The notes below the pieces were generated by a model. The model worked only from the letters and a program-made list of their open reading frames with translations, did no database searches and was not told where the DNA came from. A DNA stretch of 64,000 nt. Origin: Biomphalaria glabrata. Lineage: Eukaryota; Mollusca; Gastropoda; Planorbidae. The translations under genes and the position numbers were made by a program. The DNA lies in NCBI RefSeq assembly GCF_947242115.1, contig NC_074713.1:11538001-11602000 (forward strand), in the 5' to 3' direction. Shown here piece by piece: positions 21,501 to 29,364 of this stretch (positions are counted from its first letter, which is position 1; each line of letters begins with the position of its first letter).

Positions 21501-23976
21501 AATTAATTTTAGTAACATTCAAAATTGACACAAACTTAAAAGTTTACTTAGACATATGTCAATTCATATTTAAATACATAAAGAAATGTTCTGTTCATGA
21601 TGCTAGTAGAATGATAAAACTTTAAGATGCTCATAGAATGATAAAAACTTTAAGGTGCTAGTAGAAAGATAAAACTTTAAGATGCAAGTAGAATGATAAA
21701 ATGATAATCTTGATAACATTGCTGTGTTGACAAGTTATTATTTTTTTCTTTACTAAACTTGTGGGATGTGTGGCAGAGTGCCCAACTGGATCTGAGTTGT
21801 GTGAAGTTGCTGAACACTGAAAGGCAGAACAGAAACCTTTTTTGGATTCTCCTCCCCCACATTCCAAATTGCACCCTGAGCATGTTCTAAGCATGAAACA
21901 AATAGCTATGGGTTATACAACAGCAATGTGAAAACAACTTGGCCACTTCATTGTGTCCTTTTACTGGTCATTCTTAGTCCACATGTACTTCTAACCACAG
22001 GTTAATAAAAAAGAAGCATCTTAGTTTTACCTACTTACTGGATCCTTGACATGCATTTTGAGATTACCTTGATTTTTTTTAGATGCACACAAGAAAGATT
22101 TTTCTTCTTATTTTTATTTCTCTCAGAGACCATCTGTTGTTCAGTGTAATGAGCTTAGATTTGTGTATTAGACAGAATCTTTCTGTTTCTTTCTCCCCAG
22201 TGTATTGTATTGGACAGACTGGAACAGAAACAAACCCCAGATTGAGAAGATGAATATGGATGGCTCCAATAGAAGAGTCCTAGTCAGAGATGACCTTCAG
22301 CTGCCCAATGGTCTTTCATTTGATTCTTATTCTCAGACTCTTTGCTGGGGAGATGCAGGTTAGTGGACTCAACATTGTTATGAAAGTAAAAAAGAATAAG
22401 CCAGGGCCGGATTTAAGGGAGGGCAGGTCGGGCTACTGCTCAGGAGACTTCTCAATAGAGATTTTTTTTTTTAATATCAGAATTTCAACAGGTCAGAAAG
22501 CTTAACTTTTTTTTTATGTTTGGACATTGTTTTTTGTATTTGTACCAAAAATACTTTAAATCTTACAGTTGGCGCCACTGCTCTGGTTAATAAAGAAGTG
22601 TCCACATGTGGCATGCTCTTAGTGTATAAATGTAGCTCCGGGTTTACGGCAGTGTGTCAACCCATTTCATGACTCTCCACAAACTCAAAAATATACATTT
22701 TTAAACTTAAATTTGTGTATTAAAGAAAGAAAATGGGATTATATTTATAAATACTCTGTTTCTTACTTCTTAAACATGGCATGCTTTTAGATTTTTTTTT
22801 ATAAGTGGATTGTTATGAAGATTTTTTAAAAGTGTAGAGGTCTCCACAAAAAACTCTGCCCCGGGGCCTCCAGTTGCTTGAATCTGGCCCTGGAATTTTG
22901 TGAATAAGTTCTAAGTTCTATCTTCAACTCTGAAGGAACATCCGAAACATGTAAAACATTTTAAAACCATATGCTTCTATTGTAGTCCTAAAACAAAAGT
23001 TTATTTTTCCTCACAGGCACACAGACCATTGAATGCATCCGTTCAGATGGTGTTGATAGACGTGTGGTCTATGCTAAAGCTTCCTACCCATTTGATTTAA
23101 CTTTTCTTAACAATGTCATCTACTGGACAGACTGGCAGAGGTAAATAAAATCTGACTAGGAATTTGACCCTTTTTTATATTTTGGGTTATAAATTTGAGA
23201 GTTAACTTTTCTGATTGTCTTCAATTGATAATAAAAGTATAATCTTATTCTTAGACATGTGAAAAATAATGTTAAAATGGAAATCCTATTGTTTTTCTAC
23301 CACAGAAAAGACATAGCCAATATAAACCAGAGAGGAGGTGAGCCTAACAAGCCTCTGAAGTTAGCTTTTGGCGGGAATGGTCGGACTTATGGCATTACTG
23401 CTGTCATTGATAAATGTCCACCAGGTAATGTGTCTATTTAGCTTTATATTCAGAGTAACTGTATAGAAGATAAAAGAGGTACAATTCTTTAAATTCAATA
23501 AATAAAGTACAGAACTACTTTTCTAATGTTTAAATTGCACTATTGTTTGTTGTGGATGTTTATGTGAGAAAGTACTTAAAAGGATGTGACGTAATAAAAT
23601 AAATGTCTTCAATGTCTACTTATAACAACACGAAGTCTCTGTTCATTAATTGTTATATTTAAATGTCAACAGTAATCTATTTATTCTCTGTGACAACCGA
23701 ACAACTACTCTTCAATTCAAAAGATTTTTTTCTATGTAACGAATTGTAGTTTTTAAAAACGTTTTCCTCTTTCAATAAAAGTTTCCGTTGTTCTTTTTCC
23801 ACACTTGAACAATGCACCATCACTGATTTATGATATCTTGTGTTTCTCATTGTTTCACAGCCAGGAGCTCATGTGGAGGGAACCATGGGTGCAGGTACCT
23901 TTGTCTGGCCTCAGAGAGCAGAGCGCGAACATGTGGATGCCCAGATGGTGTTGACCCTAGGCTATGTGAGCAGTAG
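445..23976 (+). CDS. Ndg: Nidogen (entactin), 3' part, 21 exons
   Basis: Secreted basement-membrane linker that in other animals bridges laminin and type IV collagen. Coding exons: 445-597, 2033-2266, 2893-3102, 4260-4475, 6026-6148, 8495-8611, 9405-9527, 9832-9963, 11621-11740, 12615-12836, 15531-15674, 16267-16404, 17632-17760, 18114-18239, 18617-18727, 19426-19548, 21032-21203, 22201-22358, 23017-23140, 23306-23424, 23861-23976. They join in frame into about 1,035 residues ending at TAG 23974-23976. Order: EGF, G2F ([17 protein letters not shown]), eleven EGFs, YWTD propeller (LYWTD, IFFTD, LYWTD, IYWTD), C-terminal EGF. The order and several near-identical motifs match vertebrate nidogen. 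Differences: about 13 EGFs here, and no thyroglobulin type-1 module (no CWCV signature) before the propeller. Every junction up to exon 17 is phase 1-1, typical of shuffled EGF exons. The N-terminal exons lie upstream of the window. Confidence 0.95.
598..2032 (+). other. Nidogen intron; no gene seen
   Basis: 1.4 kb intron. Apart from the diverged dispersed repeat near 1730-1930, only T-runs and a short CA/C-rich tract near 1050-1075 stand out. The open frame at 1157-1459 is low-complexity and matches nothing I recognise. Confidence 0.5.
1730..1930 (-). repeat. Dispersed SINE-like repeat, diverged copy
   Basis: Contains TTGATTCATGG, TAAACTTGATCTGAGAATAG and GACAGACGGAGTGAG. Read in reverse, these parallel copies at 30290-30560, 36285-36490 and 40850-41070 and, in the same orientation, the copy at 63660-63830. 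The shared core reads roughly TCTCGGATCA-GTTGAAACTTTGCACA. I could not see an open frame or box A/B. Confidence 0.45.
2283..2363. mobile_element. Short MITE flanked by TTAA (family 1, internally deleted)
   Basis: Perfect 16-bp inverted ends TTAACTCTTTCTCTCC and GGAGAGAAAGAGTTAA enclose about 50 bp. The same ends bound the ~260-bp elements at 44876-45138 and 55075-55333. TTAA at both edges is the target preference of piggyBac elements, so this is probably a non-autonomous piggyBac-like element. It lies in the nidogen intron 2267-2892. Confidence 0.75.
2637..2733. mobile_element. Short piggyBac-like MITE flanked by TTAA (family 2)
   Basis: TTAA + CCCTTAAAAC at the left and ATTTTAGGG + TTAA at the right enclose ~90 bp of non-coding DNA. 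TTAA duplication with CCC-starting inverted ends is the piggyBac hallmark. The inner sequence is unrelated to the TTAACTCTTTCTC family 270 bp upstream. Confidence 0.6.
3326..3545 (-). mobile_element. LINE 3'-end fragment, (GATAA)n-tailed family
   Basis: TTATC-type tail at the left, then the same segment as 10268-10640 (ACAGACGTTACTT, ATTACGTCCTA, AGGCAACCCATTCCAT, CTAGGGAAGAA). The reverse strand encodes the remnant of the [12 protein letters not shown]-terminus. It lies in the nidogen intron 3103-4259. Confidence 0.75.
3859..4110 (-). mobile_element. LINE C-terminal fragment
   Basis: Minus-strand open frame of about 80 codons containing [38 protein letters not shown] and [11 protein letters not shown]. 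The pattern NPQGKxxxGRPxxTW...DRxxWRxxVxALC is the C-terminus of a common invertebrate LINE. It is a truncated piece with no reverse-transcriptase motif left. The same family appears, more decayed, at 16440-17290 on the opposite strand. Confidence 0.75.
4540..5216 (+). repeat. ~0.7 kb dispersed repeat, copy 1
   Basis: Closely similar over nearly its whole length to 26381-27081, in the same orientation. Shared blocks include GAGGCCAAGTTTGGGTAGGG, TTTACGAGCCTTG, CAAGTAATTCTTCATTAG and TTGGCGTTTTCCATATTGAA, and both end at GACTAGTAT. The inner right end GGCCGGTCCTG resembles the inverse of copy 2's left end CAGGGTCGG, so a non-autonomous DNA transposon is likely. No long frame is present. Positions 4535-4575 also overlap a piece of the tRNA-SINE body. 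Confidence 0.65.
5618..5880. repeat. Simple-sequence tract in nidogen intron
   Basis: A C-run/G-run (about 5628-5650), then CA/CATA microsatellite (about 5750-5825) and a GT tract (about 5849-5862). The open frame across it reads only low-complexity [10 protein letters not shown]-type residues. Confidence 0.8.
6680..7560. other. Nidogen intron segment, probable old LINE sequence
   Basis: No host exon was seen. The minus strand of 6680-6960 gives fragments resembling LINE-derived reading frames but is too broken to place. The remainder to 7560 has balanced composition, unlike the AT-rich introns around it, which fits an old insertion. Family not determined. Confidence 0.3.
7560..8260 (-). mobile_element. 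LINE relic interrupted by a hAT MITE
   Basis: The minus strand of 8060-8260 encodes a broken LINE-type segment ([29 protein letters not shown]), a pattern common downstream of reverse transcriptase in many LINEs. The 275-bp hAT MITE at 7776-8050 splits it, and related sequence continues to about 7560. The MITE therefore arrived after the LINE. Confidence 0.5.
7776..8050 (-). mobile_element. hAT-type MITE, 275 bp, with 8-bp target duplication
   Basis: Ends CAGTGTCGTAGC and GCTACGCCGCTG are imperfect inverted repeats (10 of 12 match). The direct repeat CTTCGAAT flanks it exactly (7768-7775 and 8051-8058). An 8-bp duplication with CAGTG-type ends is diagnostic of the hAT superfamily. The inner sequence matches both ends of the larger hAT element at 51277-53463, which shares GTAGCAAGGTA and GGGCCCGGGTTCAAGAA. 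No coding capacity. Confidence 0.88.
8815..8956 (+). mobile_element. LINE 3'-end fragment, (GATAA)n-tailed family
   Basis: Plus-strand copy: TACAAATGCTCCTTCTTCCC, CCAGGAAAAC, TTGAAGTAACGTCTGTATTT, then tail CATAAGATAAGA. It lies in the nidogen intron 8612-9404. Confidence 0.7.
9964..11620 (+). other. Nidogen intron, 1.66 kb
   Basis: Very AT-rich at 9990-10270 (TATAATA-type runs). Then comes a LINE 3' fragment (10268-10640) and a partial, diverged second piece near 11275-11335. Nothing else was recognised. Confidence 0.6.
10268..10640 (-). mobile_element. LINE 3' end, best-preserved copy of the (GATAA)n family
   Basis: The reverse strand has an open stretch reading [20 protein letters not shown] followed by [20 protein letters not shown] and ending MHD-stop, the typical last residues of a jockey/CR1-group LINE. 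About 80 bp of 3' UTR and a pentanucleotide tail of ATAAG units at the left edge follow. Six other fragments in this window (38, 3326, 8815, 35395, 45664, 62095) share this end. Confidence 0.85.
11975..12400 (+). mobile_element. LINE 3' relic with zinc-finger-like C-terminus
   Basis: Plus-strand reading gives [36 protein letters not shown] and, after breaks, [20 protein letters not shown]. This resembles the conserved end of a large invertebrate LINE group (RWxGHxxRMxDxRxPK...GAPRKRxKD...CxxCxRxCxSxxGLxSH). Broken by stops; it ends near a TTATTATTATTA tract. Lies in the nidogen intron 11741-12614. Confidence 0.65.
13040..13215 (+). repeat. Possible SINE plus LINE-tail fragment
   Basis: TTGGATAGCTTCCAGGTTGT and GGTGTCAAACCCTG loosely resemble tRNA promoter boxes A and B of a SINE. 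A partly similar reversed piece is at 62180-62275. The right part (GGACGTAATTATCTTCATTT) matches the (GATAA)n LINE 3' region. Weak call. Confidence 0.35.
13552..15090 (-). mobile_element. 5'-truncated LINE with uninterrupted RT frame
   Basis: Non-LTR retrotransposon lying antisense in the nidogen intron 12837-15530. Its 3' end at 13553-13580 has AATAAA followed by four GTCTTA units, a microsatellite tail as in CR1/L2/Rex1-type LINEs. The reading frame runs unbroken from about 15088 to the stop at 13693, roughly 465 codons. The 5' side ends in a GAGAATAATGAG tract and the endonuclease region is missing. An uninterrupted frame suggests recent insertion. Confidence 0.88.
13693..15088 (-). CDS. 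Reverse transcriptase, 5'-truncated LINE ORF2
   Basis: Would copy element RNA into DNA at the target site. Motifs in order: [82 protein letters not shown] (catalytic Asp pair), [22 protein letters not shown] and a C-terminal domain with [10 protein letters not shown] and [14 protein letters not shown]. The [15 protein letters not shown] style is that of the Rex1/CR1-like group, a family call made from memory. The N-terminal endonuclease is absent, so it is not an autonomous element. No host start codon or promoter is visible. Confidence 0.85.
15775..16060 (+). mobile_element. LINE C-terminal relic
   Basis: Broken plus-strand frames match the pattern WxGHxxRM...[29 protein letters not shown]...LLRAAxDRxxWR, seen here as [33 protein letters not shown]. 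It ends near GATGATGATGA. Lies in the nidogen intron 15675-16266. Confidence 0.6.
16440..17290 (+). mobile_element. Decayed LINE, reverse transcriptase to C-terminus
   Basis: Plus-strand fragments: [20 protein letters not shown] (from the LxFADDLALLSHT motif), [41 protein letters not shown] (from NPQGKRKRGRPRNTW). Order matches the LINE family of 3859-4110. Frames are broken many times, so it is an old copy. It fills most of the nidogen intron 16405-17631. Confidence 0.65.
18728..19425 (+). other. Nidogen intron, nothing recognised
   Basis: AT-rich intron without a recognisable repeat or frame. The introns 17761-18113, 18240-18616 and 23425-23860 are the same. Confidence 0.6.
20501..20660 (+). 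repeat. 40-bp tandem repeat, 4 copies
   Basis: Four units built on CAAACATATTGTCAGACTAA and CTAATGACTCTGATAT lie head to tail in the nidogen intron 19549-21031. The first and last are slightly altered. No other element was recognised in this 1.5 kb intron. Confidence 0.85.
21598..21700 (+). repeat. ~29-bp tandem repeat, 4 copies
   Basis: Units of the form GCTAGTAGAATGATAAAACT + TTAAGAT repeat about four times with small changes. They lie in the nidogen intron 21204-22200, which otherwise shows nothing recognisable. Confidence 0.75.
22401..22893. mobile_element. hAT-like MITE, ~490 bp
   Basis: Ends CCAGGGCCGGATTTAAG and CTTGAATCTGGCCCTGG are inverted repeats with few mismatches. A GAATAAG direct repeat flanks it (22394-22400 and 22902-22908), but the right copy stands off by several bases, so the target duplication is uncertain. 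CAGGGCCGGATTTA ends are widespread in hAT-type MITEs. It carries no coding sequence. Lies in the nidogen intron 22359-23016. Confidence 0.65.
23861..23976 (+). other. Nidogen last coding exon: C-terminal EGF and stop
   Basis: Encodes the terminal EGF ([24 protein letters not shown]) followed by TAG at 23974-23976. It corresponds to the C-terminal CSVNNGGCTHLC-type EGF of vertebrate nidogen, which also ends a few residues after its last cysteine. Acceptor AG is at 23859-23860. Confidence 0.92.
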
Positions 23977-25612
23977 ATGTGGAGAACAGCAACCTATTCA
24001 ATAGACTTTCTAACTCTAGGACATAAGCTTTCTTAAAGAATTGTATGTTAGGCTTTTCTCAAAAGTTATTTGTTTGCTGTTTGTTGACTTATCGCAAGTC
24101 TTAATGTTTGGAACTTAAATGGCTACATGGTTCTCTTATCCTTTATATAGGATAAAAATGTATCATTATTATCATCATTATTGTTATTATTTTTAGTGTT
24201 TGGATGTATTTTGCTAAGATGTTATCAATAACCCTTAGACCTACCAGTATTATCCATTCATTATTATTTGTTATTTAATCGTTTCATTGTCCTCGTCATT
24301 GTTGTCTCTTGGATGTTTGTATTGCTCATGCAGTAGGAATGTCTCGTCCACTCTTTACAAAGCCATGCATTGTAATTTTTCTTTTATTAGAATAATCAAT
24401 TGTTCAGATTTCAATAATTCATAAATATATATATATATTTCAAAATGTTTCAATGCAGACTGCCCAGGAGCACAGCAATGGTCTCTTGCTACATAAACAC
24501 ATTTAACTAAATCAATAGTTGAACTGTCATAGGTGGAGTTGTACTTTATTCTTAACTAAATTAATTGATAAATAAATATTTTAATTTTATACAATTTGAA
24601 AAACATGTGGCTTTTCATTATAAATTATACAATTTCCTACTTTATTTAGAGATTGGAATTTCGGGAGCTCTTGCATAAGTTCATTAGATTTAATTATGCA
24701 CACAAATTTGAATGACCTTAACTAATTAGCCAATGGCCCATGTAACACTTTCAGTCAAATTGAACCTAAATATATTTACACATTTTAGTTTGTAGACATT
24801 GATGTTTCATGTTCATATTGTTGCTTTGAAATTGCTGTCATGGTGTGTGATTGGACATTTCTTTACAACAGAAAGAAGCATGCTTGCTTTGTTTTTTCAT
24901 GTTGTTTTTCTAGTATAAAATCTAATGCATAAAGCAAATGGGCAAAGTGAAAGTGGCCTCTTGTCATTGACAAGCTCTGGCTTCAGTTCATACAGATTGT
25001 TTGTGATATGCTTGTAAAATTCCTTTATTTTATTACAAGTTCTTGAGAGGAAAAAATGTAGTCATTGTTTCAACATATGATAACTCAAAACACGTGGCTC
25101 AGCTCTTTAAAAAAAATCTCAAATCACTCAGTTGAAAGATCCTTGTACAAATGGCTTATCTCTTTAAGAAAACAACAACTCCCAACTCAATTGAAAGATC
25201 ATTGTCATATTATTGAGTCAGGTTGACCACGTTGTCATTCTTGAAAGCTCAAGTGTTCTTCATTATATTTACTTCCCTTGAAAAACACAATTTTCTGACA
25301 ACATACTTGTAAGGCTAGGTTGAACCAAGAGCTTTTTAAAATGAAGTAAGCTCAAATACTACTAATCAAAATATTTGTACTGGATCTAGATGTTTCTATT
25401 TTATCAAGTTTTCTGAAAGTTAATCTTCACAAATTGTCAATAAAATATAAAAGTTTATATCAAAAAACTGTTTTAATGCAGACTGCTGAAATAGATAATA
25501 ATGGTCTCTCACATTTATCGAAATCAATATTTCAACTGTTATAGGTGTGATCATATTTTCTTCTTTACTCAATGAATTGATCAATAAACATTTTAATTTG
25601 ATACTTGTAATC
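23977..25612 (+). other. Probable nidogen 3' UTR with duplicated poly(A) modules
   Basis: No coding sequence follows the stop. The first AATAAA is at 24571-24576, with others at 25439-25444 and 25583-25588. Two diverged copies of a ~150-bp module (24441-24595 and 25461-25612) lie about 1 kb apart in the same orientation. Each starts near AATGCAGACTGC and ends at a GAT-A/C-AATAAA hexamer followed by ATTTTAATTT. A smaller ~60-bp direct duplication lies at 25103-25205. Which site is used cannot be told from sequence. Confidence 0.55.
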
Positions 25613-26380
25613 TATTGTTGTTATTAATAATTTTTGTTATCTTTTGTTAGTGTTGTTGTTTTATCTTTTTGGCATAATAGCAAATACCAAGTCTAAGTTA
25701 AAGAACAATGTGAAGTGGGTGGGCCCCATGCGTCTGTTGTGTGATGACCATAATGCATTGTCAAATGTCTGTTACGTTTTGACCAAACTTTAAAATCTCC
25801 ATGTAAATAGATATGTGTGAAACTATTAGAAGACTCTAGAGATCTACTGAACTATCAACCAAGACTATAAATATATGTTCAACATATTTTAAACGACCTT
25901 TTTTTTTAAGCTATTAGAGATTTTCATCTGTGGCTGGAAAACTATAAATAGCTAGCTCTTTGGTGTATCTGGTGTACTGAATAAAAGTGTTGGTGAGCTT
26001 TTTTTTTTTAAGATATATATATATATATATATATGTTTTTTTAACACAGCAAATTAATATGTTCTATGGTCCTCTGTTTGTACCTCAGTTGAAGTTTAGC
26101 TGAATGTCCTTGACATTGTTTAGTTTAGTGTACAAATGCTCCAATGTGTTGGAATAATCAATGTTAAAAGGAAAACAAAATGGGCAGAGGGGGCATGATT
26201 TAAAAAATAAAAAAGCTAAAAAAAAAATCGAATGTTACTCGCCCTTGTAATGATTTTCGCTTTAGCGATAGGCCCCACACATAACTTGCGCAAAGACAGA
26301 CAACACAACACAACTAAACCAAATGTTCTCCCCTGTGATGGGACTCTGCACCTACTCTGTATTTACCCGTCACTGAAAAG
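25613..26380 (+). other. Intergenic, nothing recognised
   Basis: AT-rich spacer after nidogen with an (AT)n tract near 26013-26034. The short open frame at 26232 has no recognisable similarity and starts after an A-run. Confidence 0.5.
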
Positions 26381-27081
26381 CAGGGTCGGACTTAACCGTT
26401 GTGGGGCACTATGCGAAACGGATTTGGAGGGGCCAAGTTTGGGTAGGGATAGGTGAAAATTAAGAGTTTGTATTAGAAAACATATTGGTCTTTGCATTTT
26501 ATTCATTCTTTACCTCGTACAGAATTACTTTACGAGCCTTGCGTGTAGCGAAGCCATACAGTATATCATAATAATTATATTTCTTATATAGGTCGCGCTC
26601 AATAGCAAGAATTACCAAATGTTTCAATCTAACTACGAGAATTGTTGACCTCAAGTAATTCTTCATTAGTTTGAGGCGCGAGAAGCTTCTTTCACCAGAT
26701 TCCACAATTACGGGTATTGCACAATGTCGTTTTTTTTATCGTGCGTAGGATTGGCGTTTTCCATATTGAATGACACCCCAAAATGACAATTTTTGTCTCT
26801 ATATTTCAGAAGATTTTTATGAGTTTTTAAAAGATTTTAATAATTTCCGGAGATTTCCAGGGCATTTTCGTATAATTTGCAATTTCAGGAGATTTCCAGG
26901 AGCTCTCGGTAAATCAGGAGGCCGCGGGAAATCTGTTATAAAATAGTTTAATTTAATAATTTACACCTAGAATTAGCGCGGGTCCTATGAAAAGCGGGGC
27001 CCACTGTGGTCGCATAGGTTACACTAGCCTAAGGACGACCCAACAAAATAGCGGCGTATGCTACGCCGTGGGTTGACTAGT
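26381..27081 (+). repeat. ~0.7 kb dispersed repeat, copy 2
   Basis: Direct copy of 4540-5216, in the spacer between nidogen and SP1. The left end CAGGGTCGGACTTAACC is better kept than in copy 1. Right end as in copy 1 (CGTATGCTACGCCG, GACTAGTAT). No coding frame. I could not confirm a target duplication. Confidence 0.65.
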
Positions 27082-27580
27082 ATCAAATATTCCAGAAATA
27101 AAAAATGTAAGCACTCTCTTAGAGCGCGCAATTACGAAAGAGATAAAAATAATCGATATACATAAATTTATGACCTACTGATCTAATTTACATTATAACT
27201 CCTTGTATCTAAAACATCAACTGACATCTTCATTGCCGGATTTAAATTTGTGTACATAAAAATTGTTTTTTTTTTAAAAAGCAGGTCTCGTAAGTGTCCA
27301 AAGTAGGTCAGTCTTTTAGTCTCTCCTTTCGCTTCGTCACGATTGTCATCTGTTGGTTTCTCAGTGGTTCTAAAGTCTAGACTATTGCTAGAAAGTCAGG
27401 AGACAGGTGAAAAAAGAGAGGAAGAAAGAAATAAACATTTCTATGTTAACAGAAAGGATGTGCATATGGCGATCAGTTGAAAGCTGTCAGTACAATTGCG
27501 AACGTTTGGGGGGGGGGGGTATTGTTTTTACATTGTCATTTCTTTCGCCACAAAACCTTAGTCTCTTTTTAGTCTTGTGT

Positions 27581-27963
27581 CTGGTTTGCCAGAAGGTTTT
27601 AGTGTCCTACTGGTTTGCCAGAAGGTTTTAGTGTCCTACTGGTTTGCCAGAAGGTTTTAGTGTCCTACTGGTTTGCCAGAAGGTTTTAGTGTCCTACTGG
27701 TTTGCCAGAAGGTTTTAGTGTCCTACTGGTTTGCCAGAAGGTTTTAGTGTCCTACTGGTTTGCCAGAAGGTTTTAGTGTCCTACTGGTTTGCCAGAAGGT
27801 TTTAGTGTCCTACTGGTTTGCCAGAAGGTTTTAGTGTCCTACTGGTTTGCCAGAAGGTTTTAGTGTCCTACTGGTTTGCCAGAAGGTTTTAGTGTCCTAC
27901 TGGTTTGCCAGAAGGTTTTAGTGTCCTACTGGTTTGCCAGAAGGTTTTAGTGTCCTACTGGTT
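27581..27963 (+). repeat. 29-bp minisatellite, 13 identical copies
   Basis: Unit CTGGTTTGCCAGAAGGTTTT + AGTGTCCTA repeats 13 times from 27581 to 27957 with no difference that I can see, then stops at CTGGTTTTACG. A GGTTTGCC run just before (27570s) may be the seed. Complete homogeneity implies recent expansion. It lies 1.7 kb upstream of the SP1 promoter. Confidence 0.95.
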
Positions 27964-28056
27964 TTACGCCTCAAACATTTTGTATTAGGTGACTCAACAT
28001 TTAGTTTTGTCACAGATTTGACAATTGGTATTTCATTACTATCTCCACAACAACGG

Positions 28057-28995
28057 TGGCACATCCAGCTATCAAATATAGGCCTATGGAGTGGTCAGCA
28101 CCTCCAGCTATCAAATTTAGGCCTAAGGGGTGGACAGTGCCTCAAGTTATCAAAGGTAGACCTATGAAGTGGTCAGCATCTCCAGCTATCAAATTTAGGC
28201 CTAAGGGGTGGACAGTGCCTCAAGTTATCAAAGGTAGACCTATGAAGTGGTCAGCATCTCCAGCTATCAAATTTAGACCTATGAACTGGGCAGCACCTTC
28301 AGCTTTCAAATGTACACCAATGGAGTTGGCAGTGCCTCAAAACTATCAAATGTAGACCTATGGAGACGGCAGCATCTCCAGCTATCAATTTTAGATCTAT
28401 GAACTGAGCAGCACCTCCAGCTTTCAAATGTACACCAATGGAGTTGGCAGTGCCTCAAAACTATCAAATGTAGACCTATGGAGACGGCAGCATCTCCAGC
28501 TATCAATTTTAGATCTATGAACTGAGCAGCACCTCCAGCTTTCAAATGTAAACCAATGGAGTTGGCAGTGCCTCAAGCTATCAAATGTAGACCTATAGAG
28601 TTGGCAGTGCCTCCAGCTATAAAAATGTAGACCTATAGAGTTGGCAGTGCCTCAAACTATCAAATGTAGACCTACAGAGTTGGCAGTGCCTCAAACTATC
28701 AAATGTAGACATACAGAGTTGGCAGTGCCTCAAGCTATAAAAATGTAGACCTATAGAGTTGGCAGTGCCTCCAGCTATAAAAATGTAGACCTATAGAGTT
28801 GGCAGTGCCTCAAACTATCAAATGTAGACCTACAGAGTTGGCAGTGCCTCAAACTATCAAATGTAGACATACAGAGTTGGCAGTGCCTCAAGCTATCAAA
28901 TGTAGACATACAGAGTTGGCAGTGCCTCAAACTATCAAATGTAGACATACAGAGTTGGCAGTGCCTCCAGCTATAAAAATGTAGACCTAAGGAGT
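28057..28995 (+). repeat. 39-bp minisatellite, ~24 copies, mixed higher-order
   Basis: Unit of the form GAGTTGGCAGTGCCTCAAAC + TATCAAATGTAGACCTACA, about 24 times. Early copies form a 78-bp dimer (GTGGACAG / GTGGTCAG alternating). The middle holds a ~118-bp trimer present twice, and later copies are monomeric. Because 39 is 13 codons, long open frames arise on both strands without any coding signal. It ends ~320 bp before the SP1 TATA box. Confidence 0.92.
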
Positions 28996-29312
28996 GACTG
29001 TTTCTAAGCTGCCAACAAATTGCCAAATCCTTACATTTCCTTTTTTCTAGAATCCTACTTGTGTTAATTATTTAGCTCGCTATCTTTCCATTTATTGAAT
29101 GCATTGAATATAGCCATTCTGTTACTTAATTCAAAGATAAAAAGAAACACATTTTACCGATTACAGAAGATTGTATAAAACATCAGGAAACCTAAATTTT
29201 TTCAAAGCCATGATGTAAAAACATGGGTCTTTGCGTGCCTAAAACTGATGGAAATGAAAAAAAAAAATTCCGTAGTCTTTTTGAAGTTTTCAAACGGCCT
29301 GACATGATAAAG

Positions 29313-29319
29313 TATAAAA
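29313..29319 (+). promoter_or_regulatory. TATA box of SP1
   Basis: TATAAAA 52 bp before the ATG at 29365. SP2 (TATAAATA) and SP3 (TATAAAAA) have the same element at 46 and 56 bp, so the core promoter looks conserved across the cluster. Confidence 0.7.
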
Positions 29320-29364
29320 AAGTGAACTGGTAGATAACAGTTTTCTTACACAGACACAGACACA

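Larger units (their letters stand above)
18617..23424 (+). other. Nidogen YWTD beta-propeller, six exons
   Basis: Exons 18617-18727, 19426-19548, 21032-21203, 22201-22358, 23017-23140 and 23306-23424 encode LDL-receptor class B (YWTD) blades. The motif sites read LYWTD, IFFTD, LYWTD (followed by WNRNKPQIE), LCWGD and IYWTD. Conserved nidogen phrases include [24 protein letters not shown] and [11 protein letters not shown]. In vertebrate nidogen this propeller binds the laminin gamma-1 chain. Junctions shift to phase 2 at two introns (21204-22200 and 23141-23305), unlike the EGF exons. Confidence 0.93.

Noticed and set aside
22394-22908. GAATAAG as target duplication of the 22401-22893 MITE
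   Set aside because: The right copy is separated from the inverted end by several bases; recorded as uncertain rather than claimed.
27581-28995. Regular direct repeats that could suggest a CRISPR array
   Set aside because: Units are contiguous with no unique spacers, and the genome is animal; these are minisatellites.
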